The notes under the pieces are model-generated. The model was given only the letters and a program-made list of their open reading frames with translations. It searched no databases and was not told where the DNA came from. DNA of 64,000 nt from Diplosphaera chodatii (Eukaryota > Chlorophyta > Trebouxiophyceae > Prasiolales > Stichococcaceae), in NCBI GenBank assembly GCA_032358165.1, contig JAALGY010000032.1, positions 1,488,001-1,552,000 of the forward strand, read 5' to 3'. Below, piece by piece: positions 25,359 through 36,734 of the stretch (the stretch's first letter is position 1; every line of letters starts with the position of its first letter). Made by a program: the position numbers and the translations under genes.

Positions 25359-25846
25359 ATGCCACCGCCAACGCTGCCATACAAACGACCATTCTACAAA
25401 TTGACGTTGGACCCGCAGGAGATAGAGGTGAGCAGCATTGACGATCGCCAGTCTATGACCGTGATCACGACCCTGAAGGCCACTCAGTGGTGTGCTCAGG
25501 TGCCTGCACCCCACACAACTTCACCGCATGAGCACCTGCGGCATCTGCACTGTGGGCAGGACTCGCGTCACTCTCACTTCTGGCTGAGCGACAATGCTCG
25601 CTTGATGCAGCGAAGCGCCTCGTGATAATTGCCAATCGGCGTTTGACCGCATCATTTCGCCCTGCGTTTCCCGTGCGGGTATGCACTGCTGACACAGATT
25701 GTCATGATGCGTCGCAGGAGGATCTGGCAGCCATCATCTCAAACACTAAGCGGCGGAGAAGGTCCTCACCACCTGCGAGCGGCAACCCACCTGTAATAAA
25801 CGGGCGGGACAGGGATCGTGTCACGGGAGAGCGCGATGCTGGATGA
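25359..25846 (+). CDS. Small basic protein, function unknown
   Basis: Three exons (25359-25427, 25589-25678, 25718-25846) join in phase 0 to 95 residues. It starts MPPPTLPYKRPFYKLTLDPQ, continues LDAAKRLVIIANRRLTASFR, and ends with an acidic-then-basic segment EDLAAIISNTKRRRRSSPP followed by a charged tail. The KRRRR cluster could be a nuclear localisation signal. I do not recognise a family. The middle acceptor is weakly supported; if it is wrong, the protein would be a 44-residue product ending at 25625. Confidence 0.4.
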
Positions 25847-26174
25847 TACTGAACACTGCTGTTGGCGCATTAGCAGCGATCAATATGACAGTGGGACGGC
25901 TGGCAGTCTCGAGTCACGACGTTGGATAATCAGCTTATGTAGTAGTTTGCTTACATCGCGAAATTTTTGGGCAGACCATGGAATCTCTTCCGTAGTCCAT
26001 CGCGGTACAACGATTCAGCTCAGCACCGGACTGCACACTTGACTGCACACTCAGCAGTGAACAAAGCATCCTTTGGCAGCTCGGTGTGCCCTGTGTATGA
26101 CGGTAAGCGTTCTGATTCGCTCGTGCAGCCAGCATTGGCAGCTGGCTGCCCACCATGCGAGTGAGGCCTTGGCA
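25847..26174. other. Convergent intergenic region
   Basis: About 330 bases between two converging stops, expected to be 3' UTR. Nothing else is visible. Confidence 0.5.
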
Positions 26175-27666
26175 TCAAGGTTGTTTGTCGCCCTTATCGG
26201 TACCCTTCTGGTCGTCAGCTGGCGGCACTGCATTGGGGTCAACATCCACCCCCGGAGGGTCGTCCTTGTGACTTGCTGGACCTGTACACCATCAAATCCA
26301 CAGTGGGAGGGCAGCAATGCCTATTCGGTACCAGCAGAGGAGTCAAATGTCGCAAGATGCCGATGCATATCGCGGGGTACCATCTGACAGCAGCACCTGT
26401 TGAGCTATCGTCGTCACCAGTGGTGGATGCATTCAGTGGTGTCTCCAGCAGCGTCTCCACTGGCGCTGTGAACACATTCTGGGTAGCGTGCTCCTTGTCT
26501 TGGCATGACTGCTCCTGCAAGTGCAGGTGAGCAGTTGCAGTTGCCAACGCACAACTCCCACCAGTTTCCATGGACACGCACACACCTACACGGTGCTCAT
26601 GCAGCAGATCTTGGCAGAAGCTGCGCAGCAGAAGCTGCAAGCACACCTCCACATGCAGATTGACATGCTCAGCGCTGACGTACTGCCGCATCTCTGATGC
26701 TGCATGGGCATCCTGGAATGTGACCTTGCCAACCTCTCCAGCCGCGGCCTGTGGAAGACGCACTTCTCAGCCAGTGCAGCATGCTGTCACAACATCGATG
26801 TGGCATGATGGGCACAGAAGAAGTTGTTGGACAGCATCACAGGGTACTCCAAACAGCCTGGCGACAGTTTATTACTGCAGCCCTCGCCTGCTGAGTGACA
26901 GCAGGGTTTGCATTGTCCATGTCAGGCTTCATGCGATCGTCCTTGCCCTGAGCCGGGTGCTCGCCGGGGCTGTTGTATTCTGCCTGGTTTGCCTTGCTGC
27001 TTGTCTCGTCGGGGCTTGGCGGAACGTCTGCAGGCAGTGGTGTTGCTGGCTGTGTAACACATGGATGTGCCGGAGGGCACAGAAGATGGACCGAGTTGCA
27101 TATGTACTGCCGCGTAGCTGTGTGACAACCTCAACACAAGCAATCTTTTGCAGTCTGCAGACAGCTGCCTGCACCTGGGTTAGCCTCACGCTCTTCTGGT
27201 GGGATCGGGGGCACGTCATTCCGTGGGTTCTCAGCTGGGACGTCACCTGGGGAAATGGTTGGAAAGACCACCTAGTGACATTGACCAAAACTTGTTCCCC
27301 ACGCAACGCCTGAGTTTTTCTGTATGTGGTACTAATACAGAATACTGTGGTGGTAAGACGCTGTGAGGTTTTGACGCACCAGTGCCCTGCTGCCCCTGCG
27401 ACTTGTCGTCCTGCAGGTCCCATGTCGCCAGTCCGAAATTCGGGTTGCAGGCCGCGCGGCTGAAGTCGGCACTGGAAAGGCTGATCAGCCAGTTGCAGGG
27501 GCCTAACTGCAGGACTGGTGCCGCCTGATAGGGCGTGATCTCTGCTGCGGCACCAGCAGTGCTGCCTACATGTGGCGCCGCTGCCCCAGCGCGCACAGTC
27601 TCGAGCCTGCATAGGTGTCCAACGCATTGTTCAGCGCCCAACGGTTGTGGGATCGAGGTCTTTCAT
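26175..27666 (-). CDS. Unrecognised protein with acidic Pro-rich linker and C-terminal tail
   Basis: A series of exon-like segments with good splice sites reads on the minus strand and stops at 26175. In order they are: QAAPVLQLGPCNWLISLSSA and NPNFGLATWDLQDDK (27.38-27.55 kb); a linker DVPAENPRNDVPPIPPEERE and DVPPSPDETSSKANQAEYNS; GVPCDAVQQLLLCPSCHIDV, with a CxxC pair; GKVTFQDAHAASEMRQYVSA and NLHVEVCLQLLLRSFCQDLL; QNVFTAPVETLLETPLNAST; and a tail DDPPGVDVDPNAVPPADDQK. The 5' end is unclear; an ATG at 27666 is a candidate. The CPSC with nearby cysteines could bind zinc, but this is speculative. I do not recognise the family. Confidence 0.45.
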
Positions 27667-28237
27667 CATCTAACCTCTCGTGCACGCAATATGTGTAACA
27701 GAGACGATAAGCTACCTATTAAGGATGGGTCTGAGGTTTGCCGCTCGCATCTTGCTGCAGACGTTTGGTGCGGCCATCGTGGATTGCGACCTGCGTCAAC
27801 CTAATGCATATGAGGCGTGGACAAAGACTGAGCAAGTTGCTTCCGCAATGGGAGCCACCATGAAGCTCGAATGTAGGCACCCTGGAGTGAACATCAGGGC
27901 GATCTATAACTGGCGTGGCTTTGGTCACTGCTGGTATACCGCGATGGCGTTCATGCAATCGTGCTGCTTAACGATAATAAGAGTCAATCAGCACCAGTGT
28001 CTTGCACCTCCCCTGATTTGAGTGCAGGCATTCAGTCAGTAGATGCATGCATACAGCATGTGCTACACCACGAATGCTGCTCTATATATGAGTCACGCTA
28101 TCTGAAATCACAATGCATGCGATGCGACCTGCAGGGCAAGTCACCGCCCTAAATGCACTTCGTGCAAAACCTGTAACCTGCAACAAGAACCTTCTGCACA
28201 TGTCAGCCCCATCCATTGCTGCAGAAGAGGGCTACAT
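27667..28237. other. Intergenic region, no confident gene
   Basis: About 570 bases between two minus-strand genes. A plus-strand open frame (27680-28021) begins MGLRFAARILLQTFGAAIVD from its second ATG but has no family match and no continuation by splicing, so it is left uncalled. Confidence 0.35.
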
Positions 28238-29863
28238 CTACTCCTGCTTTTCAACTGGCTTCCGCAGCCAGTGCTCGCCTTTCATCTGCAGATGCTATGG
28301 AACCGTCACAGAGGCTTGATTGACCGCTGCCACAACATCAGCTGGTTTCGAGGCGCAGCAAAGATGGATTTACAGCATCACAGTGTTCGAGCGATGGACA
28401 GGTAGGCACCTCCATGTCGGCCGCCCACAACGCAGCGCCGGCTGTATTGCCGAAGCTCAGGAAGTAGTTCAAGACCTGGCACAGTCAAGCACAAGGCTAA
28501 GCAAAGTATCACAACAGTTAGGATCATTCCTCTCCAGGATGGCAACCTCCTGTGCTAACCGGTATGAGGTTGAGTAAGAGCGCTGCGGCTCCAAATGTTG
28601 TATATTCGTCGGACCGACTCTTGACGATAGCCTTCCGCATCAGCTCATCGTTGGCACCCTGCAGGCACCCTGCAGATGTCTGGTGCCTGAGTGCATGCTG
28701 TAGACAGTGAACGACAGTGAGCAGTCATTGCACAAGGAGTGTGAAGACGCAGTGATGCTCTGTGAAAGTGTCGGGGGTACCTTGCGCTTAAAGTAGCTCT
28801 GGTGGCATGTTGCACCTGCGCAGTCAGACCGTCCAAGCTGTATAAGTTCTGTGCTTGCACTCAGGCAAATGCAGCTAGCAGCATTTGTGTGCGTGCAGGT
28901 ATGACACTGTATCGTACCCTCGTCCATTGCGTTGGTATACAAGTAGGCAGCCCAACCAACGCCTGCAGGTTCAAGGGGGGTATGCTGACATCGCACCCTT
29001 CTCTCGACAAGCGAGCACACATGCAGACTTGACAGTTGACATTCTCGTAATGCAAAAGTGTCGGCTGCGCTGGACCTGGAATCAGCATGAGAGGCGCCGT
29101 GGCAAGGCGCCGGCCAAGCTGCCGCAAAGCAAAGCGCACGATCTTTGCCAGTACTCCACCCTGCTGCACCTGCTGCTGCTGGCGCTGACGTTCCCTGGCC
29201 GCAGCTGCACGGATGTCCTCAAGTTCTTCTGGCGAGAACTGCTTGACCTGCTTGATGCCACGGTGCGCTAACACCTGCGGACGGCAGGGTGCAAGGTCCG
29301 GCTTGGGAGTTGCAACAGAACAGAACAGAACAGAACAAAACAGGACCATCGCCGTGTTTGCAATGGCGTTCACGAAGCATGCTCAGTGATAAGGTGCATT
29401 GGGGCCCCTTCATATCGCACACATATGGTACTGACCGCTTCAAACATGCCGCTGGACGCTGAGGCGAGCGTCCGCTGAAACACGGTGTACACCGCCACGC
29501 ATGCCTCTGCTGCCAGCAGCACCTGAAGCGCAGCAAAGCCCAGCATGCCCGAGCCAAGGACACCGTACACTGCAGGCCTCTGCAGCGACCAGCCCCTGTA
29601 CACAGAACCGATTGTAAATATCAGGCTTGTGCAGCGTTACTGACCATTTGCTGCTTAGATGAGGGTTGCTTTGAGGACTGGCGTGTGGCGTCTTAAATTG
29701 AGTTTGGGAAAACTTACTTTGTGTATAGGGCAAGCAGAAACGCCAGGGAACCTGCTGCATTCAAAGCAACGGGCTTAACGCTGCTCTGGAGTGGGAACAC
29801 CCTGTTGCTCACAATATACAGCAGGCCGCGCAGCGGCAGAGCGGCATTGCCAACTGCAGCCAT
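28238..29863 (-). CDS. EI24/CysZ-like multi-pass membrane protein
   Basis: Exons 29718-29863, 29436-29595 and 29076-29274 join in exact phase, followed by smaller exons down to a stop at 28238. The protein starts MAAVGNAALPLRGLLYIVSN and has hydrophobic spans ALNAAGSLAFLLALYT and YGVLGSGMLGFAALQVLLAA. A basic helical loop, FSPEELEDIRAAAARERQR, precedes RLATAPLMLIPGVGWAAYLY. The C-terminal part reads YTTFGAAALLLNLIPVLNYF, then SFGNTAGAALWAADME and a charged tail ending KPVEKQE. The paired L-x-L-I-P-V/G-hydrophobic motifs followed by a small-residue helix are typical of EI24/CysZ-type proteins. Those act in bacteria as sulphate permeases and in eukaryotes as ER membrane proteins. Function here is inferred only from topology. 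Two central splice joins (28.78-28.96 kb) are not fully resolved. Confidence 0.55.
29316..29335. repeat. (CAGAA)4 microsatellite
   Basis: Four tandem copies of CAGAA in an intron of the EI24-like gene. Confidence 0.85.
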
Positions 29864-30123
29864 TGCGTTGGGCTCGAACGTGCGTTTGCGACGAACACTA
29901 TCCAATGACCGAAGCTTTTGCTCATGAACGACGAAGTTTGTGCTCATAAACGACTTCGCAATAAGCAACCCGCTGCACATTGTGCAGGTCGAAGATTGTC
30001 GTCCTGACCGATGCCAGTGTGAAGCAGGCAGGAAGCAGGATGACCGTGAGTGTCGGAGGTCATGTCCAAATTGCAGTGGCGCAGACCGGACGGCGAAGCT
30101 CAGTATCTGGCTCACAGCAGGTC

Positions 30124-30806
30124 ATGGACAACCTGCGCACATCATATGAGGTATTAACACTGCAGGACATGTGTGTGTATGTCATCGCTCACAGTCTGCA
30201 TGCATTGCACGGAAGGACCTCATGATGTGTTGCTCTGCCCACAGACCCTGCTCAGGACAGCTGCAGCCGTGATCAACAGGGATTTCAACGCAAGGTGATG
30301 CCCTTGCCACCGCCTCGGTATTGGCAACATGCACCACCGCCCTCATGACTCTCATTGCCCGTGGCATGCCGTGCAGATCGCAGCAGCAGGGTTCATCAAG
30401 GGCTGGCTCACCCAGCACATCCACGCAGGCGTTTCAGAAGGCGCACAGAGGGTTTCTAGACACCTGTGATCAGGCGCTGCTTGAGCTGGTAAGTGCACCA
30501 CTGCTCCATGTACCTGTGAAGCCTGCACTTCTTGTCGTGACATGAACCGAAATCTCTCATTCTCACCAGGCCACCACCCAAACTGCTCAGGGTGAGCACA
30601 AGGCGCATTTGGAGGTGGGTCTTGCTGACCAGGGGCAGCCAGCATACGCAAGCCTGCCAGCAGACGGGGCTACTGCCGTGGCTGTGGCTGTGAACACCTC
30701 GCCAGCCACGCAGCAGCTGGTCCAGCTGTCTCAGCTGCAGGAGCGCCTGCGGCGCGTGCAGCAGTCGCGGAGCGTGGCGGACGACATGGCTGTGGATCCT
30801 GCGTAG
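30124..30806 (+). CDS. MED32: Mediator tail subunit 32 (MED2/29/32 family)
   Basis: Four exons (30124-30150, 30245-30294, 30377-30488, 30570-30806) join in phase to 141 residues. It starts MDNLRTSYETLLRTAAAVIN, which lines up with the plant MED32 opening (a short Met-Asp start followed by a Tyr/Leu and Ala-rich helix). The second helix, AFQKAHRGFLDTCDQALLEL, carries the CDQA of plant MED32. The C-terminal 50 residues are more variable and include LQERLRRVQQSRSVADDMA, a likely coiled coil. MED32 sits in the Mediator tail that contacts activators. The gene ends only 28 bases before the next start. The family is small and divergent, so the call rests mainly on the helix pattern, length and CDQA. 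Confidence 0.6.
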
Positions 30807-30834
30807 TGCGTCTGAGGATGTGGCACCCCGGGGC

Positions 30835-32287
30835 ATGACCTCCGGCATCAGCCCGGCTGGAGCTGCGCCCAGGCCCGGTGACAGCAGCAGCCCAGCGCAG
30901 ACTCCTGCTGCCGATCCGCCCGCGCCGACAGCGCAGCTGGTGCCGCCGTATGTGGGGCACCGCCGCAGGCTGCCGCCCGGCGCCCCGCTGTTCGAGTTGG
31001 CCGACCTGGAGCGGCAGCTCGCCCTGCAGGACGCCGTTGTGCAGGTGAGTGCCAGAATGGCTGCACCAGTCACAAGGCATTCGGCGGCAGCTTGTCCTCT
31101 GCCTTGGCAGCGAGCAATCGGAATGCTGTGTCGCCCCGTCAGCGCGGTCCACCTGCAACCCTGCTGCATGTTGCCTGCGGTGCAGGGTGTCCTGGTGAGC
31201 GTGGTGCCTCGTTGCAGGTGTCAGCGGAGGAGGAGGCGGCGCTGCTGACAGAGCTGTACAGCCAGGCAGAGAAGGTGGGCAACCGGGGCGCAGCGGCGCA
31301 GGCGCCGGTCTGCAGCGTGTGCGGCGCGACGCTGCCCAATGGCCACCTGCTGTCGCTGCACATTGCAGAGGCGCACGACTCCTTCTTCGCGGCGCAGGCA
31401 GCGCGCAAGCTGAAGGTGGGTTGTCAGAACCAGCCCGCGCAGCAGCAGGCAGCTGCAGCGAGCCCTTGCCTTGATCGTGCTCAATGGCACGCGGGGTTGT
31501 TCATTCTGCCACCAAAGAGCCCGAACTGCATGCCTGCGACTGCTGCAAACCATCTCGAGGCCTGCAGACCATAGGGTAGTCACTTGGGTCGACAGGTGTT
31601 TCAGTGCCTGCTGGAGACGTGCGAGCGGAGGTTCGCCACCGCAGCGGAGAGGAAGCGCCACCTTATTGATGTTCACGCATTCCCAAAGGGCTTCAGATTT
31701 GATTGCGTACACATGCGACGGCACAAGGGGCAGGTCAGTAGCCTGCAAAGACATCGTCGAGATGCTAGACCTGCACTCAGCTGGGCATTGCCCAGGTAGC
31801 AGCACGGCACTGCTCGAGCAGCCAGCATGCCTACATCCGCATGGTCCGCTGCCTGCTGCTGTTCGCTGTACAGAGCTTTTGTGTGCAGGTGCGGCCAATG
31901 GTGGAGTTGCGGCGGTACAAACCAAAACCCGGGCGCCAATATGCCCAGTCATCAGGCAAGTCTGCGGCCGAGATCATGCTCATCACCAGGCATCAGAAAG
32001 CGCGGTCGCATGCACGACTGTAATCACACAGTGGGGTCTGTGGTCCCCTTGGCTCAATATGCAGCGGTCCTGCTGTAGGAAATGTCCGAGCGCAGGATGC
32101 AGCGGCGGATGCGCTGGCGGACGACATGGCACAGAGGCTGACTGGCCTGGGCCGCAGCGGCCGTCCGCCAGAAAGCATCACGTTTGGGCGGTCGCGGCAC
32201 CATGCGCCGCTGCGGGGAGTTGGAAGGGGCAGGGGCAGAGGCAGGGGCAGGGGCCGGGGCCGGGCGGCTAGTGTGCAGTTGGATTGA
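30835..32287 (+). CDS. ZNF511-like C2H2 zinc-finger protein
   Basis: Five exons (30835-31044, 31218-31415, 31596-31733, 31889-31955, 32079-32287) join in phase to 226 residues. A Pro/Ala-rich N-terminus is followed by a first zinc finger, CSVCGATLPNGHLLSLHIAE-H, and a second, VFQCLLETCERRFATAAERK..H...H with AFPKGFRFD. The sequence of two fingers and the (R/K)FPxxFRFD motif is diagnostic of ZNF511. The C-terminus has RPPESITFGRSRHHAPLRG and a run of GRGRGRGR, matching the SITFGRG tail of the family. Intron 4 uses a GC donor (GCAAGT). The family is nuclear and poorly characterised; animal ZNF511 affects proliferation. It follows MED32 on the same strand after 28 bases. Confidence 0.8.
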
Positions 32288-32404
32288 CGCCACCAGTCTT
32301 GCAACGTGCACTCAGCTCACACGGGTGCAAGCCATGCAAGCTGTCGCACGCCACTTGCGACAATCATCCAATGCTCAATGCCAGAATCCTTGGCACATCA
32401 GCAC

Positions 32405-34511
32405 TCATGCCCCATACACATCCCGAAGCTCTGTTTCAGTTGTGAGGAAGAAACGCAGCGGTGGCAGCGGCAGGGACATCCCACTGCACACAGCTCGATC
32501 GCACTGCCGCACTGCACCACAGGCATCTTCACGCACGCCACTGCTGCAGGTGCCGGTCTGAGGGTCTTGCACTGGCACCCAGGCAGGCGCCAGGCACCGG
32601 GGACTGTGCGCTGACAGCTGCAGTGATGCGGGTTGAGTTGCCAGACCCGCACCACCATGCCAGTCGAATGCTGATGGCCAGGTTGATGGCTGCAACTCTG
32701 TCGCATTCGCGGGATCTGGAGGCGTGCGCTGCTCTGGTTGCTGCTGCAGCTGCACAGCTTGTCGCCAGGGCGGGCGCCGTGCAGGGCCGCCGCCGGGAGG
32801 CCCTGCGGCGGGTCGCCGCCCTGCCGCCCAGAATGCCAGCACCAAAGTGGTGCGACTGCCTGGCTGGTTCTGCGTCCCTGCAACAACAGACAGAGCCGCT
32901 TCATTCTGGATCTGGCCGAAATGAAGTAAAGTAACAGGAATTTGGTATGCCCATGGGTATGTGCACCTTGCGAGCTGGCATGCACACCAGGAAGGACGCC
33001 GTGCAGCAGGCTGCCATCGAAGGCCGCTAGCCGCCCTGCCTGAGGATGCACCAGCCATGCCGCTGACGCCAGTGCAGCGCATGGCGTCTGGTCGAACACA
33101 ATCGTTGGGCCACCAGCATCGCTCAGGTACAGGATGGTGCTGCACACCTAACATGAGACACCGCACACACGTCAGCATGGGGTTGGCGCTGCTGTCTCAC
33201 GACCCCTGACCAACCTCCCAATGCATGGGCGCGCGATGTGAGCGCTGACGCAGACATCATCACCGGGTGGCGGCGGGAGAAGTGCTGCCGGCCGCGCCGC
33301 AGCTGCGTCTCGTCCAGGTCGAAGTGCAGCTGGTGCGGCTCATCAGCACCGCGTGTGTGCGCCCACCTGCACTGCACCCTCCACAGAGCGTGCTGCTGCA
33401 GCAACCATGCAGCACGCCCACAGGCTGGCAGAGCCTGTAAAGGCGGAACACTGCACGCCGGCTGCTTTCATCATGGCACCTTTCGTCGTACATCTCAAGC
33501 GACGTGCCAGTGGAAGCGCACCACTCAACGCTGTCAATGCTGCTCCAAGGCTGCTGTGGCAGTGAGGCCGTCAGTGCGGCTGCCAGCAGGCGCGCAGTCA
33601 CCTCCACGGCAGTCTGCGGGTTGTCAGCCTGCACAGGGTGCATGGCAAACTGGCTCCGAGGTGGTGCCGCCCAGTGGATAACATGGAAGGCATGCGCCCA
33701 CGCTGACATGCTCACTGTAAAAGAGGGCCATCGGAGCTCACCAGGCTGTAGAAGTACGAGAAGAATGGCATGCCCGGGTCGAAATACTGATGTTCCTGCC
33801 AGAACAGGCTGTCCCTGGCAAAGCCCCGTCGCAGGACATGCAGAAGGGCGCCTGCTCAACAGCAGAGTCATTTGGTCCTCATGCATGGTAGCTCAGGAAG
33901 GAAAACAGGGCACCTTGCATTGCATCGATGCAGCCCACTCTGTTCTTACACTGCAACATGTTAAAGGCACCTGGCAGTACGCCATCGAACACACGCGGAG
34001 CCGCTGGGCTGAAGTTGCAGGACGCGACCTGCGGCGACGCAGGCAGGAAGGCAGCTGCCGTCAGGCGGATGCGGCAGCCCAGCTGCCACAGCAGGGCGTC
34101 CACCAAGGGCTGCAATGCCTTGCTGCCCACCTGGCACAGCTCCAGCGCCTGTTCGAAGGCCACTAAAGGTGTTCAGGAACATGTGCAACAGGTGGAAGTG
34201 AGGCAATGCCAGGTTCGTGCTGTCATACACACACTGCCTGGGAATGGCACATGTGGCACTGTCAGTTTGCACCGAGACATCTTGGTGCACATTTGCTGAA
34301 ATGACCATCGTACCAGCATGTATGCCGACTCTGCCACCGCAGCAGTCAGCCAACTTTGCTGCCATACGTCTGCCTGCAGAGCAAGCCCCCGCCTGACGAT
34401 CTGCAGCGCAGCCAGCGTGTGCTGCGCAGCATCCAGCAGGTCGCCAGACTGCTGCGCCGCCACTGCCTGGTCCCATGCTTGCTTGCAAGCCATGTGTTCG
34501 GCCTCGCCCAT
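32405..34511 (-). CDS. 2-oxoglutarate/Fe(II)-dependent oxygenase
   Basis: Minus-strand exons carry the complete 2OG-oxygenase signature. The H-x-D of the iron triad is in HQLHFDLDETQLRRG (about 33.31 kb). Strand-forming VLYLSDAGGPTIVFDQTP follows (about 33.1 kb). The distal histidine is in AAFDGSLLHGVLPG (about 32.99 kb). The arginine that binds the 2OG carboxylate is in RTTLVLAFW (about 32.86 kb). The N-terminus starts MGEAEHMACKQAWDQAVAAQ with helical repeats, then SLFWQEHQYFDPGMPFFSYF and NPQTAVEVTARLLAAALTAS. The C-terminus is a long Pro/Gln-rich tail ending TTETELRDVYGA. Substrate is unknown; family members hydroxylate proteins, nucleic acids or small metabolites. Some exon borders remain open. 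Confidence 0.75.
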
Positions 34512-34627
34512 GCGGCCTGTCCCCTCACAACTCGACGAGCTTGCCGCGTGCGTTACAGAGCTGACACAGAACCGCGCCACTGCCGCTGCAGCACTGCAAA
34601 ACAACAGTGGACGAGGCTGATGCTGAG

Positions 34628-35646
34628 TCAGCCCAGCTGCCTCATGACAAGAGCATTGCTGTTGAGAGGGTGCTGGGCACTCCGTTTGGAGAATGAGAGG
34701 TTCTGTCTTTGACTGTGACCAAGTGACACCTTGCAGAGAGGGCCGCCGTCTGCAAGTGTGAGGCGCTGAGACCGCTGCAGCCAACCCGATGACCACTGAT
34801 CTCGGGACTTCAGGTTTCTAATGTTGAGCCAGAACTGCGTCTGGTGCGATGTGCCGCAGGCTGCTACCTGCACGCCGCGTTGAACTGATGGCCGACAGGA
34901 GGCACCCCAGGAGTGTGCAATGGAAGCGCAGCTGAACAAGCAAGTGCAATGCATGTGGCAGTACCAGCTCACCATCAGTGCATATGTTGACGCTGTGGAC
35001 TTGCACCCGTGGAGCTCCGAAACGAAGAAGTGTGTGCGGCCAAAGGTGCGCTGCCGTGCAGTCCACTTGGAACCTGGGCAAGGGCAGAGGAGGGGCCGTG
35101 CGGAAGGTGGCCGTGGTGACACACATGGTCTGTTGATATTACGCCTGATGTCATGCTTGCATATCAGGTAGCATCGTACCCACCGACAAGCCGCGGGACG
35201 CTGACTTGGTTGCTCCTGTGGTGGCCGCCGAGCGCAAGGCGCCCCGACCCGGCGCACACCGCGCACGGCCGGTGCCCGCTGCCGCCACACAGCGGGCAGG
35301 CCCCACGCTGGCGTGCCTCGGCTGCTGTGTCCGACCCCGCAAGCGACGCTCGCCTGCGACGACCAGGGACAGCGGTTTGTGACTCTGCTGCTTCACGTGC
35401 AGGAGAAGCATTGGTCCACCTCACGCCATGCAGGCCGTGCGCATGCCGAAGTACAGAAGGAAGGCCCATCACCGCTACACAGACGGACCTTGGTGCTGTC
35501 TGCACGGCTGGGGATAGCTGAGGGGCTGCTGCGTGCACTGACGTTGTTACCTGCCGGCAGCGCGCCAGAACCCACGCCGGGCTTGCGCAGGGCAATGCAG
35601 CAGCTGACAAGCGCGTGTGCCGTGTCACGGATAGATTACCGAACAT
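34628..35646 (-). CDS. DnaJ-type (BSD2-like) zinc-finger plastid protein
   Basis: The start at 35646 opens MFGNLSVTRHTRLSAAALPC, a plausible transit peptide. After a basic linker comes CPLCGGSGHRPCAVCAGSG, two CxxCxGxG-like elements as in BSD2-type proteins. A splice with donor GTGGGT in phase 1 leads to VGSKWTARQRTFGRTHFFVS, then VAACGTSHQTQFWLNIRNLK and RDQWSSGWLQRSQ. This KWTxxxRTFGxxHF and TQFWxNxRNLKxRxxWxxGW pattern is, from memory, shared with a small family of uncharacterised plant and algal plastid proteins. A redox or chaperone role in the plastid is an inference from the zinc finger. An alternative 5' exon (from 35909, MWCLRQSSTRYSSLCCAANL) also resembles a transit peptide. Confidence 0.65.
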
Positions 35647-36016
35647 GTGTATCTTCTTGAAGGCACCGGAAGCGCGAGTGTGGGGATGAGGCAGCCTTGC
35701 TGTCGAACGGAATGCATGTCAGCTATGGTGCATCCTGGTGCATGCACGCTTCTTCCTGCAACCACTCCCGCAGGCTCGTGGCCATTCCCTGTTGGCTGTT
35801 GCAGTTGCCAGCAAAGAGTCCGAAAAGCAATCGAGGCGAAGGAGCTGCGAAGGTTAGCGGCACAGCAGAGGCTGCTGTAGCGGGTCGATGATTGTCGCAG
35901 GCACCACACTCGAGGTGCGCTAAATCTTGACGTTACTTTCTCGCTGCAGAGGCAATCTGCTGCGCTACGTTCACCGAGCGCCTGTAGGCTATGGCCGTTG
36001 TCCTCTCACGCTGGTG
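35647..36016. other. Divergent intergenic region
   Basis: About 370 bases between the DnaJ-type gene and uL14. A minus-strand frame (35909 down) and a plus-strand frame ending AKELRRLAAQQRLL at 35880 overlap here. The first may be an upstream exon of the DnaJ-type gene, the second the end of a small plus-strand gene; neither is settled. Confidence 0.35.
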
Positions 36017-36579
36017 ATGCCGCTGCAGGTGTCTGACAACTCCGGTGCCAGGCTGGTGCAGTGCATCCAGAAGTCCGGCACACAGTGGACCATCGGCGAC
36101 ATCATCACCGTAGCAGTGAAGAGAGCTCGTGGTACCAAGGTGTGCTGCTGCGGCGTGCCTTCACTTTGACGAACCGGGCTCGACGGCTTGCAAGAGCTTT
36201 GCTGCTGCTCTCAAGCGCTGCGCCACACTGAGTGAAGCAATGGAAGATGTCTCGTGCCTCTCACAGGTGGCAGCTGGGTCTGTGCAGAAGGCGGTGATCG
36301 TCGAGACCAAGAAAGGTATTAACCGCGCAGACGGTAGCAAGCTGCGCTTTGATCGCAACGCCTGCGTGCTGGTCAGCGACAAAGGTGACAGGCTGGCGGT
36401 ATGGTCACAGGCAGTGGTGCAAGTCGTGGTCGAAATCATCGTGTTACACTTGCTGATGGTGGCTGTTTCTATGGTTGTCAGGCCAGCCAATTGGCACACG
36501 GGTGCTGGGCTTTGTGACGCACGAGCTGCGCTCGCGCAACCTGCTGAAGGTGCTCTCGCTGGCATCGCGCGTGCTGTAG
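36017..36579 (+). CDS. Organellar ribosomal protein uL14
   Basis: Three exons (36017-36139, 36267-36398, 36487-36579), all phase 0, give 115 residues. The sequence reads [78 protein letters not shown] and [20 protein letters not shown]. These are the conserved uL14 blocks, including VxDNSGA, TKKGxxRxDGSxxxFD and PIGTRVxGxVxxELR. The small size and the missing cytosolic-type insert point to a bacterial-type organellar protein. Mitochondrial is more likely because plastid uL14 is normally plastid-encoded. The acceptor of exon 3 is the second of two AGs (gtcaggccag). Confidence 0.9.
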
Positions 36580-36734
36580 GGCGCACACAGCGTGCAGCAG
36601 CAGGTCTGGCACTGCAGCCGCTGTTGACTCACCCGGCGCTGTTGCAGCGGCCGCCAGGCGGTCGAGCAAGGAGCAGCACGGCTCAGTGACCACAAAGCAG
36701 GGATAGCCAGTCACTATCGCAGCTGCAGTGAGGC

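Noticed and set aside
28320..28577. Plus-strand frame with a helical-looking segment (EAQEVVQDLAQSSTRLSKVS)
   Set aside because: It is antisense to the last exons of the EI24-like gene, whose minus-strand reading (LLLNLIPVLNYFLSFGNTAG) is joined in phase and is far more family-like.
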